Shown: one piece after another, positions 1-10,957 of the stretch
Position numbering within the stretch: position 1 is the first letter of the stretch
How the letters are laid out: each line of letters begins with the position of its first letter
Assembly (NCBI GenBank): GCA_035222895.1
Contig: JAVYIG010002513.1
Span: 62,001 to 126,000 of the forward strand
Direction of reading: 5' to 3'
Source: Strongylocentrotus droebachiensis
Taxonomy: Eukaryota; Echinodermata; Echinoidea; Camarodonta; Strongylocentrotidae
Length of the DNA: 64,000 nucleotides
Notes under the pieces: generated by a model
Told to the model about the DNA's origin: nothing
Database searches by the model: none
The model's input: only the letters and a program-made list of their open reading frames with translations
Position numbers and translations under genes: made by a program

Positions 1-490
1 GACTCCGGTTGATCAGATGACCACCTATTGTCAGGGGGTCAATATTATCTGGGATTCTTTTGCCCCTTGATCTAAAAACAACATATTGAGTCTTACTAGC
101 ATTTAACAAAAGTTTGTTGCAACAAAACCACTTAAATATATTGTGAACTTCATTATTTGCAGACAAAATCAGATTATGCATGTCTTTGTGGTGAGAGAGC
201 AAGCAAGTATCATCAGCAAAAAGTGAATAAGTAAACAACTGAGATGAGTTTATAATATCATTAATATAAATCAAGAACAATAAGGGGCCCAGGACTGAGC
301 CTTGGGGTACGCCATATTTTACCTTCCTAGATTGTGATTTAACTCCATTAACCACTACATACTGTAATCGATTATGTAAGTAATTTTTAAACCATTTCAA
401 AGCTATCCCACGAATGCCATAATGCTCAAGCTTGCTTAATAATATATCATGATCAATAGTGTCGAATGCTTTCGATAAATAAGTGAGAAA
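1..490 (-). mobile_element. CR1/Jockey-type LINE reverse transcriptase fragment
   Basis: Read on the minus strand this stretch translates without a stop into the core of a non-LTR reverse transcriptase: a KAFDTIDHDILL block, the GVPQGSVLGPLLFLIYINDI block, then an FADDTCLL catalytic box and a KWFCCNKLLLNASKTQ thumb block. The order is that of CR1/L2/Jockey-superfamily RTs. It is cut by the window edge on its 3' side and ends abruptly near 490 on its 5' side, before the endonuclease, so it is at least 5'-truncated. No ATG is visible. It is a dead or partial copy, not a host gene. Confidence 0.85.
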
Positions 491-915
491 AAAGTGTGTA
501 GCAAATACTGACTAAAGACTAACAAACTTTTAGGCTCTGGAGGGCCCTAGAGTGCAGCGTTTAGACAAATAAAAGTGCAAAATTCTTCCCGCATAATATT
601 CTTCGAAGTGTACAGTAAATATTCTAGAAAAGTGAAGTGTGAAAAAGGTATATTGCTTGTTTTTATACTATTCTTTTGCTAATTAAAGTATGTAATTTGT
701 TAATACAACAAAACTTCAAAAACCTGTGAGGGGATGGTCACTTCCGTAACCTCTACCCCTCTCGTTCTCTTTGCTCCCTCGCCTTGGTCTTATGATGAGG
801 GGGGGGGGTGGGGGCTTGGGGTCAGTTGCCCCCCTAATAAAATTCAAACTTGATTTATTTCTAACTCGATACCAGTGATTTACAAATGTTGCTGAAATGG
901 CATGGTTTTTCCCTT
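491..915. other. Intergenic, no gene seen
   Basis: A+T-rich sequence with a short G-run near 799. No ORF with coding character, no splice-site pair and no recognisable repeat. Confidence 0.5.
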
Positions 916-1131
916 AGCTTCTGGGGGCTCTGCCCCCTGGACCCCACCAAGGGCCCTATGGCTGGCCCCTGTTTGCTCATCTGACTGTGATTGAATGCGT
1001 AAAACCCTGAGCTTCCGGGGGGTCTGCCCCCTGGACCCCACCAGGGGCTCTAAGACGAGCCCCTGGATGCTCATCTGACCGTTATTAAATGCCTAAAACC
1101 CCCGAGCTTCATGGGCCTACGCCCCTGGACC
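916..1131. repeat. Tandem repeat, about 94-bp unit, 2.3 copies
   Basis: Units start at 916, 1010 and 1105 with AGCTTCNGGGG followed by CTGCCCCCTGGACCCCACCA. Each full unit ends in an AAATGCNTAAAACCC block. The third unit breaks off after about 25 bp. Units are G+C-rich, unlike the A+T-rich flanks. Confidence 0.8.
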
Positions 1132-2229
1132 ACACCCCAATTGACGCTCCACTTGTTATGCTCGCTTTGCTCTACCTAATAAAATACTTTAGCCTCCCCC
1201 TCTATGATAAACGTTCCACGAGGCCTGCATGTACAATGTTAGAGTGGGGATGCAGATTTTTTTCTCCCCCCCCCCCCCCCCCAACGTTTTTGTTCAATAT
1301 ACGCCATTGCTCCCCCGTCCCTCGCATTTCGTCCCCCCCGGTCATGAAAAGAAATCGCCACCCCTGCAAATAAGCATTACCGCCAATTATGTTATTAAAT
1401 GTACTTCTTCTGTTTTGTCTTTCACACTAAATAGATGGGCATTTTTAAGCACATTTTTTAAATGTTCTTGAAAATCTATTACAAAAGCTGTGTGTATCAA
1501 CTACAGATCTATTTTCCTATGTTCATACTTGGTTATACAGTTTATATTAAAATAACCTAACAAATGTTACCATAATCATGTTTGGTGTTGGTTATTACTT
1601 CATGTGTCAACAAACACTACACGTTTCAAGTGTAATCAGTTTTTGAGAGGTTTCAAGAAATGTAAAGTGTTAGCAGCCCAAATTTTGTGGCAAAAATTAA
1701 CACACACTTCTGCAAATATTTGTAAAAACAAATATGTTTGAAGATGAATATTGATGACAGAATGCCCTATTTGAGTTTACTGTTGTAGGCAGAAAACCCC
1801 AATTTCAGTTTCTTAAATTTTGCAGCAGTTTTTGTTTCAATATCACTTTATTAACAATCATGATTATAGTACATACAGTTGTATAGATACTACAAGTAGA
1901 AAAGAGAAGAAGCCCAGGTCATGTTTTATTATTAACAATGCAGGGCTAATACTTCATATTATTCATACTGAAATTCGTGATGCATAACGTAGACAAATAT
2001 TAACGGACACGTTTAACATATCGTCTGTTTGGGGTCACAAGGGCCCTGCCTCCATGTCAAAGTAATACAGATCAATGCCACTGTGGCTCCAAACAGACAA
2101 TGTTACATGCATTCAAAATGAATATATAGAATTTAGAAACAATATATGTGACTGATATGTGTAAATTACATTATAGAGAGAGAAACAAATTTATTTTATC
2201 TGAACTCTACATTCATAAAGAAGCTGTAG
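1132..2229. other. Intergenic, no gene seen
   Basis: Contains a 17-bp C homopolymer at 1266-1282 and otherwise A+T-rich unique-looking DNA. Short ORFs here have no family character. Confidence 0.5.
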
Positions 2230-2480
2230 AACAAGTATGAATGATGAATCAAGCATAACAAGAAACGGGACCAAGATGAATGATAGGAAGCAGAAGGAGA
2301 AGAAGAAAAAAAGAATGAGAGAGGAAAAGGAGTAGGGGTAGGAGAGAGAAAGAGGGGCAGAAGAAGAAAGAGAAGAAGAAAAATAGACAGAAAGAGAATA
2401 AAAAGAAGGGAGAAAAGAGAAAAAAGGAAGAAAAGGAGGGGATCAAGAAACAGGAAGAAAAAGAGTAAGAATGTGGAATA
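2230..2480. repeat. Purine-rich low-complexity tract
   Basis: About 250 bp almost entirely of GAA/GAG/AGG-type purine runs on the + strand. The minus-strand ORFs across it read as Phe/Leu/Ser strings, which is a composition artefact. Confidence 0.85.
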
Positions 2481-3058
2481 TGCATTTTTTAAGACTACAG
2501 AAGGCTGTGGCCCTCCCAACATGGCTTATCCTTAGAGCAGTATATTGAAAAGGAAGAAGTTACTGCAATCTTTGATACGGTGTAAAATACGTTCAGAAAT
2601 TATACAGACGTGTCCTTGTAACAAACACAATCAAACAAGATCAAATAATTGGATCAAATTACCATACAAAATGAGTGCTTCAGAGCATGTTTATGGCTTT
2701 TTGAAATGATGTTGCTGCACATAGAGTTTTGGCAAGAACTGGATTAGGAGTTGAATGATCATGATCAGTGATCGTAACTTGGTCAACATCCCAATTAATT
2801 CCTAATTTAATTCTTCCTTTTCTTTCTACTGTGATTCACGAGAGACCAGACAGCTATAGTAAAAAATAGTGGACACAAGATATATCATTTAAACCATGAG
2901 CGTTTATTCAAATCCGTGCTAAAATCTAGCCGGGATATTCCAATAACAATTAAGGTAGTCTATTTATAAAGCGAAAGACTGCCGCTTTTCAAATTACACT
3001 ACATTATCATCAAACTTGTCAAATGTGTTGATGTTATTGTCAATGATGATCGATGAAC
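2481..3058. other. Intergenic, no gene seen
   Basis: A+T-rich DNA with no coding signal or recognisable repeat. Confidence 0.45.
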
Positions 3059-3256
3059 CGACGATGTCAAAGAAACAATTAGGGTCTATTCTGTCGATGA
3101 CGACAAAGGTAGAGTTTCTGATGATCTCGAAGAAACAAGATTTGACGATGTGGAAAAGAAGACCCAAGTTTCTGACGATGTCGAAGAAACAAAAAGAGAC
3201 GATGTGGAAAAGCATAGCAAAGTTTCTGACGATGTGGAAGGTAAGCGTAAATCCTG
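3059..3256 (+). other. Degenerate acidic-repeat reading frame, possible exon
   Basis: In the frame starting GAC GAT GTC (just after a TGA) the sequence reads a degenerate acidic repeat: DDVKET, SDDLEET, DDVEKK, SDDVEET, DDVEKH, SDDVEG. A strong donor-like GAAG/GTAAGC lies at about 3240 and a stop follows at 3256. Related but shifted pieces continue to about 3480. It could be a small exon of an acidic repeat protein, or an internally repetitive DNA that happens to stay open. No acceptor or partner exon was found. Confidence 0.3.
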
Positions 3257-4913
3257 ACCTTCAAACAAAGAACGGAAATTGACGGTGTAAATATACAAAC
3301 TGGGGTTTGTATACTGTCAAACAGAAAGATGGCGTGGTCTTCATACACAGAAACGATGTCGATGATGGCGAAAGTAAAGTTATCATGATGATTATGAACG
3401 AAGAAACGAATGGTCGATGTCAAAGGTAGAGTTCTGATGATGAATGAAGACGGAAGGTCAATGTTGACGATAAAAAAGGAAAATGGCGACCTTCAAACAA
3501 CCAAAATAAGGTTTTCAGCACAAAAGTGATGATGCAGGCAAGTCGGTCAAACTGTTGCTTTATTGATATATTGCCGAAACAACACAATACAAAAGAATTA
3601 TCACTGGATACTGAATGGTGCCAAATAAGCAAAGGTCCTCCCGTTACCACTTTCTCCCATTGCCAAACAGTACTGTTGATCGATTAAATCCAATTGCGTC
3701 ACATCTATTTCATGCTTGTAGTCAGTAGCTCCTGCAATAATAACATAAAGAATACATTTTTGATTACCGGTACACAGAGAAACAGAATTTAGACAATTAT
3801 TTGGCAGAGAGATTTTCAGGATTGAATACAAGTTTGATTTTGCTCCAGAAGTTTAGATCTATCACTGCATCAGTGTCACAAATTATCAATTATCTCCAAG
3901 CTCTGATACAGTTTTACATATTGTTAGTGTTACCACGGTTAACAGTCCGTGTCTGCATGCATGGGCCTGGCCATGTACAATTTTTAGTTTATTTCTTAAA
4001 TAAATATCTTTCAAACCCTAGCTGCTCTATCCGACCTAGGCCACACATACATGTAGCAGCATTAGTGTACTTTTTTGTATTACCTCTATGAAAATTCAAA
4101 TCGCGAGTCTACTGTCAAACTTGCTGATCATATCAGTCACTTCGTACTCATTGTGTTCACGAGTGTGTAATTGTGTGCGATCGATTGCCCTCTCTCAGCA
4201 CGTATGCAGCGCTATAGAGGTCAATACGCATTAGCATTGTCTACTCGAGTGACCTAGGCTAGGCCCTTGCTTAATGAATAATTCATGTTGTTGCAAGCAT
4301 TGAAAAAAATATTAAAAATAAAATGTCTGCCAATGCAATAATCACTGGAGCCATAGAGCCTACGACTAAATCATCTTCAATACAATTCATACAATCATGC
4401 ATTATTCTATAGATCTATACTAGGTACTAGCTAGCCTAGGCCTTGGTTTGCAGCTGCATGCAGCTAGTGCACTAGAATAATGCTACTTATATTCTGCTAG
4501 CCGCTGCTACCTATTACTTATTAGTATTAGTTCTACATCGACTCTGTCAGTCTTTGTTGACTCAGTTTGAGAAATTGAGTGTGCTATACGTAGGCCTACT
4601 AATAAAAGTAGGCCTAGACAATTACATTACTCAATAGATATTACAACATGGAAATGAATGTATGGGAAAATGCATTGCCATTGAGTGCATCTAGGTCTAG
4701 ACCATTAATTGCATACCGGGTAATTTTTCCGCTGTGCAATTACTTTTATCCCTATCTTGTCAAAGATAAAATACAAATAGAGCATAATATGAAATTAAAC
4801 CTACCATTTACACAGAAATCATCGTAAAAACGTCTCGTCATAATAATCGTCTTCAATCAAGCTAGCTAGGGCTGGTTTTGTTTACGAACCGCCCAGGCTA
4901 GGAGAAAATAATT
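3257..4913. other. Intergenic, dispersed-repeat fragment
   Basis: Mostly unrecognised A+T-rich DNA. About 4104-4250 matches, in reverse complement, a stretch at about 61425-61560 (shared GTCAATACGCATTAGCAT and an ACTNTCAAACTTGCT block), so it is a dispersed repeat. No gene supported. Confidence 0.5.
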
Positions 4914-5124
4914 CACGATAAAATATACGATATCGTCAAATTTATCGTGAACTTTATCGTATACTTTTCACGATAAAATATACGATATCGTCAATTTTAT
5001 CGTGAAAAGTTCACGATAAAGTTCACGATATCGTGAATTTCGTGAATTTCGTGGTGAAAAATTGGCGATAAAATTGACGAAATCGTGAATTTTATCGCAT
5101 TTTATTCACGATTTAGTCTATTCG
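4914..5124. repeat. Dense CACGATA/TATCGTG palindromic block
   Basis: About 210 bp in which CACGATA, TATCGTGA and the self-complementary ACGATATCGT recur in both orientations every 10-20 bp, separated by A/T runs. It can fold on itself in several registers. It has no open frame and no fixed repeat length, so it is not an ordinary microsatellite. Confidence 0.75.
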
Positions 5125-5737
5125 CGATGTCCCTTCAGGGCCACCATACTAAACCCCCGTGAGCTTTGGAAATATGGCTCCGATTCCGCATTTTTGACAG
5201 CAACATTTGGCTTTTGGGATGGATTTTTGGAAGTTACATCGGGACTTTTTTGTACTGACACTGTGTGTGTAGTGCAGTGCACTGATATATGTCATTTGTG
5301 TGTGTGCTTGTCTTTGAGTGGTGTACATCCCCTTATTGTGTGCAATGTACATGAGAGTGCGCGCTGCAGGAATCGCCAACTCAAAGCAAAGGTGGGGCTA
5401 GGAGTAGGAGATACAGTAGCCGCCGCTCGTACATGACTATTCGTGCTTTAATCTTTTCTGGGCGATTTGAATTAGGATTCTCATTATAAAAAAAATGATT
5501 TGTTAGGGTTCATTCAGTCCACATTTAACTCGTATCAAGTAAGTTTTTGTCACATTTGTGAACATTTAGTGCCAGACATGTGGAAGTTTATGAAACAGAA
5601 AATGTTAATTCTCCCAGACCGGGCGCCAGAAATAAAAAATGACCGGCCCCCGGTACTCATTTTCCCCGTCTTACCGGGCGCCAAAAGTCAGGGACCGTTG
5701 GGTAAAAATCGCCCGGCGCCCGGTTAATAAAAGGCTT
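5125..5737. other. Sequence upstream of SDR copy A; no gene seen
   Basis: Includes a G+C-rich stretch (about 5618-5726) with three ACCGGGCGCC/GCCCGGCGCC motifs, probably a small repeat. A weak donor-like AA/GTAAGT is present near 5539. No promoter or 5' exon for SDR copy A can be identified with confidence. Confidence 0.4.
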
Positions 5738-5882
5738 GGGTATACCATTCAACATTTTTTTGTGAGGGTAAGCTGACCGTTTTTTCGGGTATGGGGTCAT
5801 TCGGTTATTAGAACACCTTCCACCTAAGATTATATTTAACCTTGCAATCTTCCTTTCATTTCTATATCCTCTCAGGAACACC

Positions 5883-6147
5883 ATGTCCCCTCTTGTCGTA
5901 CTCATCTCCGGCTGTTCGACCGGTATCGGTCTGGCCCTAGCCGTCAGGCTAGCCCAGGACCCAGACAAGAAGTACCTGGTCTATGCCACCATGAGGAACC
6001 TGGCTAAGAAGGAAGGCCTCGAGAAGGCGGCGGGCGATGCTCTCGACAAGACGCTCTTCGTTCGGCAGCTCGACGTCACCGTCGATGATCAGGTCAAGAG
6101 CATCTTCGAGTACATTATGGGGAAACACGGGTGTGTCGACGTCCTTG
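5883..6147 (+). CDS. SDR copy A, coding exon 1
   Basis: Codes residues 1-88 plus one base: Rossmann start, glycine motif and the VDVL strand. Donor CCTTG/GTGAGT. The ATG is the first in frame after the CTCAG acceptor. Confidence 0.9.
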
Positions 6148-9100
6148 GTGAGTGTAGCCTAGTCTGAAGGGACCAATTCTAATTTGAATGTTACCATAGT
6201 TCATAATGCCTTGAGCAGACCCTAGGTCTGTGAGTTTCTAGCCCATGCAGTATGCCGTCTTATTATATAGTCTCACATTGCAGTTACAGTGACTGGCAAG
6301 GGTATGTGCATGCAAACTAAGTGTATTATATTGTATTGTCAGTGTAAGCAGTTCAACAAACTTGTATGCATCGTGTAACTTTCAGCTTACTTTCTCTTTA
6401 GGCTCCGGATATGACGGGGAAACCGCCTCAAAAACCCACCATACTTCAGACATTTTGTTTAGCAAATCCAGACTATTATTTTACTGGTATTATGACCATA
6501 TTAGATCTTTATCATTGTACGTGGGCTCACAACGCATTGAAACAAACTTTTGAAAACCGTTTGAAAACCTTATTTCTTTCTTTCATTCGTTATTTCTCTT
6601 TTTCTTCCATTCTGTTTTTGTTTTATTATTTATTTTCATCAATTTTCTTTCATTCTTTCTTCTATTTCTTATTATTATTATTAGGCATTTAGCTACGCTA
6701 TTTATTGTACACTATATCACAGCGCTTACAATAATATCCAATATAACAATATAACCACAAATCTTAACATCACATTGAATAAACAAAAATAATAGCGAAT
6801 CAAGTAGGCAATAAGTAGATTTTAAGGAGTTTCTTGTGGAGCAGCTTTTATACTGGAGGGAAATTTATTCCACTAGCTGCTGCAACAGTGAATGTGCGAT
6901 CTCCTGCCTTACTATGAGCCACATGAAAAGTCAATCGAAACGGGTCTGCATTGGAGCGAAGGTTTGTACGCACAGGTCCATTTCTTATTCTTTTATTTAT
7001 TTCTTCCTTTTCCCTCCTTTCTCATTTCTTTTCACAGTAAATAACGCTGGTTTTGGTTTCTTCGGGCCGCTGGAGGCGATGAGTATGGAGAAAGCTAAGA
7101 ATATGTTTGACACCAACTATTTTGGCACGGTGCGGTTGATACGAGCAGCGCTGCCTATCATGAAGAAACAGAAATCTGGTCGCATCGTGAATATCAGTAG
7201 CGTTGTTGGACATCTTGGTGAGTACGAGTAGTTTTTAATTTTTGCTCCATTTCATCCTCTTAAGATTTATATTTCTGCTAGCCCATGAGAACGCCAGGCC
7301 GGGAGACTGATAATGTCGCTCGCGTGGGGTTTATATGGGTGTTTGTTTAAATCAATTAAAGGTAATACAAAGTTTTGGTATAGGGTCATGAATTCGGTTC
7401 AAATGAACGTATTGGAAGCATTATGCGATTTTACAATATTCAATGATCGTTGTCGAGGTTTAAATCGAGTCTAAAGGGATGAAATTGTAAATAACAAACT
7501 CTTTATGTTGTAAAGCTCCCTCTCAAGACTGATATTACTTTAGCTTTAAAACAAGGTTTCTTGACTAAAATGGTACTAGCAGCTACCATGGAATTGCCTT
7601 AGGCGCTATTTCAAATATTTGAAATTTACCGGGACCACCGGTAAATTTTGATTATTCAATTTGCTCGAAAGCAGAAGTGTTTTAGGAACTAAATTTGTTA
7701 GTGCTTATAATACATCCACAGGGCATTCAAATATATCAAAATGTTAAAGAATTACTATCCATCCAATTTTCAAAATTTCCAAAAACTTTGGATTACCTTT
7801 AAGATCGATTTATATTTCTAATATGTATTTATACTATGGAATAATTATATTCATATTATATCATATTTTCTATTATATTACTATTTCTTTATTTTTTAAT
7901 CTGTTTGTCCATCTCTCTTTCTGTACCTCTAGGAAAAAACAGAGCCATTATGTTGAATGGCTCTAGATATATAGAAATATCCAGTCTTATTTTTTGTAAA
8001 GAATTGTTTGTTTATTTGTATATGTATGTAGGCCTATAACGTTTTATTATGCGGAAATCGAAACCAAACCAGAGCAATCCTAAGACATTGATTTTAAAAT
8101 CGCTTTTTGTAGAGCTCACTGAATACTCGTAGCTATATGCCACACGGTGTAGGCCTATTAGTTTTGTGATTGCATAACTCGTAACAATCAACAAAGGGTT
8201 CGAGTTGGGTTTAACGGTCACCGAATATCAAAGGTCGATTTGGTTTGCAAACATGAGAAGAGCCTTATATACGTAGGCTAATCCAAACATGATTTTTTAT
8301 AAGTGATAAGGTATTGAAAATTGAAATCGCCCTTGAGTTGATTTCTCGAAAGTCTTTGCGATCGTGTTCAATTTCATTTCTGTCTCTCTCTCTCTCTCTC
8401 TCTCTGAAGCTGTGCCTTACATGGATATGTACAATGCGTCCAAATTTGCGATGGAGGGTCTTAGTGAATCGTTACTGCCACAGCTTAAAAACTTTGGAAT
8501 AAGGTACGTGCTATCCCAGTGAACTTACACTGTCGCTCATATAGTTCGAATTTTTTTACCCCAATTTATGGAATGATTTTGACAATGATTTATTTCTAAT
8601 AGATCTAGATAATAGTATACATTCTCAGATTTTATTGAATAATAGTTTGCCAGTGTTTGTTTTGCGTGACTGCTAAAGCATGTGTATGCTACTATGCTTA
8701 TCAACTAGGGGACCTACGCCCGTCATAACGGACAGTAATGAGGATTAATGCCCCACAAGAGGGCACTAATATAGCACATCGACACGGTTTTGATCATGGG
8801 TCCTCACAGTTACGAGGCCATTGCTTTGCCACTGAACCATGACTGTACGCAGCGGGGGGTAGGGGGGCAGTTCCCACAAATAAAAAATCAAAGAAAATGC
8901 AATAAATGATCAATAATTCATTGAATTTCCCCCCGATCCCCAACAGAAAAAAAATCGTCAGTGTGCCCATGCCTTGAGCCATAATGCATGGCCGTACAGG
9001 GGATTTGTTAATGTTGGGGGACCGGGGGGGGGGGGGGGGGGGGGTAATTCAATGAATTCTTGATAATATAATAGGGGCACTGTGGTATATATAGTGAACA

Positions 9101-10957
9101 TTCTTGACAAGAGGTTCTAGGTTCAATCCTCGCTGCTTGGTGCTGACAACCTTGGGGAAGATCTATGTTTAGCCTTTATGTGTCCCTCTCTGCACAGGTG
9201 TAGATAGTATACAAATAATACACAGCAGTGAGGGCATTATTAATATAATAATTACCAACACAAGGTATAATATCATTTTTTTCATTTAAATACTTCTGAT
9301 TTTATAGCATCAGTACAGTCCAGCCAGGACCAGTGGCGACCAACTTTGGTGAAGCTTTGGCCGCGAACGCCAGCACAGAAGAAGACAACAAAGACGTTTC
9401 TGAAGAAACGGTGAAGGTGAGAAACCTCGTCATATCCAAGATAATCATATTTCATTTCTTAAAGAGATTTGGGTAACTTTGTCTCAGATTCTGAAACAAA
9501 GTCCTGATTTAGTTCATGCTGCAATGATAATTATAAGCCTTTAGGTCAGTCAGGAACCCCGTGCACTTTCAGAAGCCGATCGCCTGTCTGATTATCAAGA
9601 TATTTATGGTTGGAAATAGAAATTTAAAAATTCGTTTTCCTAACGGTGTTTCACAACATTAGGGAGATGAGTATGGTAAAACCGGTCACTCAAAGATTTT
9701 TTTTGAGGCAGTTCATGATCATTTTGAAGCGCAATTATTTTAGGGCTTCAATATTACACCATATCACAGACACTGATAACACGTATATATACCATGCATC
9801 TCAGATTTTACATCGTTAAACGATGCCTTTGAACAAAAAGTAGTATTGCCTTTTTATTTTGTTTTTCAACATTAATTCATTTGTTATAATCTATATTAGC
9901 TCAAACTTTTCTTTGTACTTCCGTGCGCATGCCTGTCGTTTATCGTCAAGAGGTTTCGTGGTCTAGTGGATACGTCACTATAAACCGTTGAACACATGGT
10001 TTTCGGTTCGGGTCCCGCTGTGGCACTAAAGTCCTTTGACAAGATATTAATCTATATTTGCCACACTTGAATAGGGTTTTAGTTAGTGCATGGGTACCTG
10101 GGAGGAATTTTTTCTTAGAATGGTTTCAGTGCCTTAGAGCAGCTGTGCTAAGCCTACAGTATTACTAGGCGCCTAAAGCATCCTCTAATATGGATGGATG
10201 GATTTACGCAATAAATGTAATTGTTCTTCTGCTTCTTTTTCTTTTTCTTCTTCTACTTCTTCTTCTTCTTCTTCGTCTTCTTCTTCGTCTTCTTCTTCGT
10301 CTTCTTCTTCGTCTTCTTCTTCTTCTTCTTCTTCTGCTTCTTCCTCCTCTTCCTCTTCTTCTACTTCTTACCTTTATTAAAGCTATGGTCACAAATCAGA
10401 ACAGCGACCGACCGATCAGTAGCCTGCTCGGTCGCTGCTGGACTTAGGCATCGCCCAGCGATTAGGTCGGTGCCCGGGCGGCGACCGCCCAGGCACCGAG
10501 CGTATTTTGGGCGGTGAGTGAAAAGTGAGCAGGCGCCGCCAAAATTTTAACTCTGCACTAAAACTTCAGCGGCGACCGAGCGATGCCCTAAAAACGAGCG
10601 GTGCCTGGGCGGCCGCCACTCGGTGGCCGGGCAGCCGCCGGGCAGAATTGGTTAAAAACTCGCCGCTCGGCCGCCGAGCAGGCTACTTTGGGTTTTTTTT
10701 TACCATAGCATTATTATTAGTACTACTTTTATTATTATCATTGTCCTATGCAGGAAATGACGGCATTTCGACTCCTACTCCACAAGCCTGACCTGTTCTC
10801 CGCCCAGCAGACCGGACCGGTCATCGACGTCATTGTGGACTGCGTCGAAGCGGAGAAACCGAAACTGCGGTACCCGACAAGCGAAAGTGTGCGAAGCTGG
10901 GTCGCCAAGAGATACCGCGAAGAAGGTGTGACTGGCTTAGAAAGTTTGTTTGAATGA
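5883..10957 (+). CDS. Short-chain dehydrogenase, RDH8/HSD17B1-like, copy A (5 coding exons)
   Basis: Join 5883-6147, 7038-7217, 8410-8503, 9308-9416, 10754-10957: 852 nt, 283 aa, with GT-AG junctions and consistent phases. It is a classical SDR oxidoreductase. The N terminus has the Rossmann glycine motif SGCSTGIG (G10, G14, G16). NNAG is at 90-93, the catalytic Asn is N115, Ser S143 and the YNASK box Y156/K160, followed by VQPGPVATNF. Arg38 after beta-2 (ATMRN) suggests NADP(H). Length and the C-terminal region fit the retinol dehydrogenase 8 / 17-beta-hydroxysteroid dehydrogenase 1 group; substrate (retinoid or steroid) cannot be decided. An acceptor CTCAG at 5871-5875, 7 bp before the ATG, implies an upstream non-coding exon. 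All exons are open, so the copy looks functional. It differs from copy B at about a dozen residues (e.g. CSTGIG vs CSSGLG). Confidence 0.9.
6655..6985 (-). mobile_element. Degraded LINE 3' end in intron 1 of SDR copy A
   Basis: Homologous to 23030-23335 in copy B, where the RT C-terminus is readable; here internal deletions break the frame. The insertion is therefore older than the duplication. Confidence 0.65.
7038..7217 (+). CDS. SDR copy A, coding exon 2
   Basis: Acceptor TTTTCACAG. It reads V/NNAGFGFF to ISSVVGHL (NNAG motif, catalytic Asn and Ser). Donor CTTG/GTGAGT, phase 1 to phase 1. Confidence 0.9.
7356..7802. mobile_element. TTAA-flanked MITE in intron 2, copy A
   Basis: Bounded by TTAA on both sides. 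Terminal inverted repeats are AGGTAATACAAAGTTTTGG and CCAAAAACTTTGGATTACCT. The same element sits at 23715-24157 and, broken, at 40911-41299. TTAA target use suggests a piggyBac-type non-autonomous element. It contains an ACCGGTAAATTTTGAT block and no ORF. Confidence 0.75.
8410..8503 (+). CDS. SDR copy A, coding exon 3
   Basis: Preceded directly by a (CT)n tract and CTGAAG. It carries the YNASK active-site box. Donor ATAAG/GTACGT, phase 2. Confidence 0.9.
8525..9060. mobile_element. Dispersed TIR repeat in intron 3 of SDR copy A, truncated
   Basis: Copy of the family whose fullest member is at 35288-35920. It carries the tRNA-like core (box B-like ATCATGGGTCC area, GGTTCAGTGG on the minus strand) and the CCCCGATCCCCAACA inverted-repeat block. 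It ends in a G homopolymer (about 9025-9044). Copy B intron 3 lacks it, so it inserted after the duplication or was lost there. Confidence 0.65.
9078..9200 (+). mobile_element. tRNA-type SINE in intron 3, copy A
   Basis: A box-like TGTGGTATATATAGTG and B box-like AGGTTCAATCCTCGC lie about 35 bp apart, as in tRNA-derived SINE heads. The copy B counterpart is at 25672-25830. Confidence 0.55.
9308..9416 (+). CDS. SDR copy A, coding exon 4
   Basis: Acceptor TTTATAG. It reads SISTVQPGPVATNFGEAL to SEETVK. Donor AAG/GTGAGA, phase 0. Confidence 0.9.
9455..9830. repeat. Dispersed repeat in intron 4, copy A
   Basis: Shares GGTCAGTCAGGAAC, GCCGATCGCCT and AAAACCGGTCACTCAAAG blocks with 26040-26275 (copy B, truncated) and 61633-62010. 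No ORF. Confidence 0.65.
9946..10135 (+). mobile_element. tRNA-derived SINE in intron 4, copy A
   Basis: The head reads TGGTCTAGTGGATA (A box) and GGTTCGGGTCCCGC (B box) at tRNA-like spacing. It is followed by a non-tRNA body. It lacks intact acceptor-stem pairing, so it is a SINE rather than a tRNA gene. Confidence 0.65.
10221..10375. repeat. (TTC/CTT)n microsatellite in intron 4, copy A
   Basis: About 150 bp of CTT/TTC with GTC and CTC interruptions. Orthologous tract in copy B at about 29598-29690. Confidence 0.9.
10376..10718. mobile_element. G+C-rich inverted-repeat element (MITE) in intron 4, copy A
   Basis: Ends are imperfect inverted repeats: AAGCTATGGTCAC then AGTAGCCTGCTCGG on the left, CCGAGCAGGCTACT then ACCATAGCATTA on the right. 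The interior is very G+C-rich with a near-perfect hairpin at about 10469-10500 (CGGTGCC..GGGCGG facing CCGCCCAGGCACCG). Only the right end of a related copy is present in copy B, at about 29425-29505. Confidence 0.65.
10754..10957 (+). CDS. SDR copy A, last coding exon
   Basis: Acceptor CTATGCAG. It reads EMTAFRLLL to LESLFE and stop TGA at 10955-10957. Confidence 0.9.
   Translation, partial: EMTAFRLLLHKPDLFSAQQTGPVIDVIVDCVEAEKPKLRYPTSESVRSWVAKRYREEGVTGLESLFE

Noticed and set aside
9946-10020. tRNA gene (also 9078, 25672, 48880)
   Set aside because: A and B boxes are present but stems do not pair as a tRNA and copies carry long unrelated bodies; these are SINE heads.
10190-10447. Poly-Leu, poly-Ser or poly-Arg proteins at the CTT tracts (also 16450 and 29562)
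   Set aside because: Trinucleotide microsatellites in introns or intergenic DNA; composition artefact.
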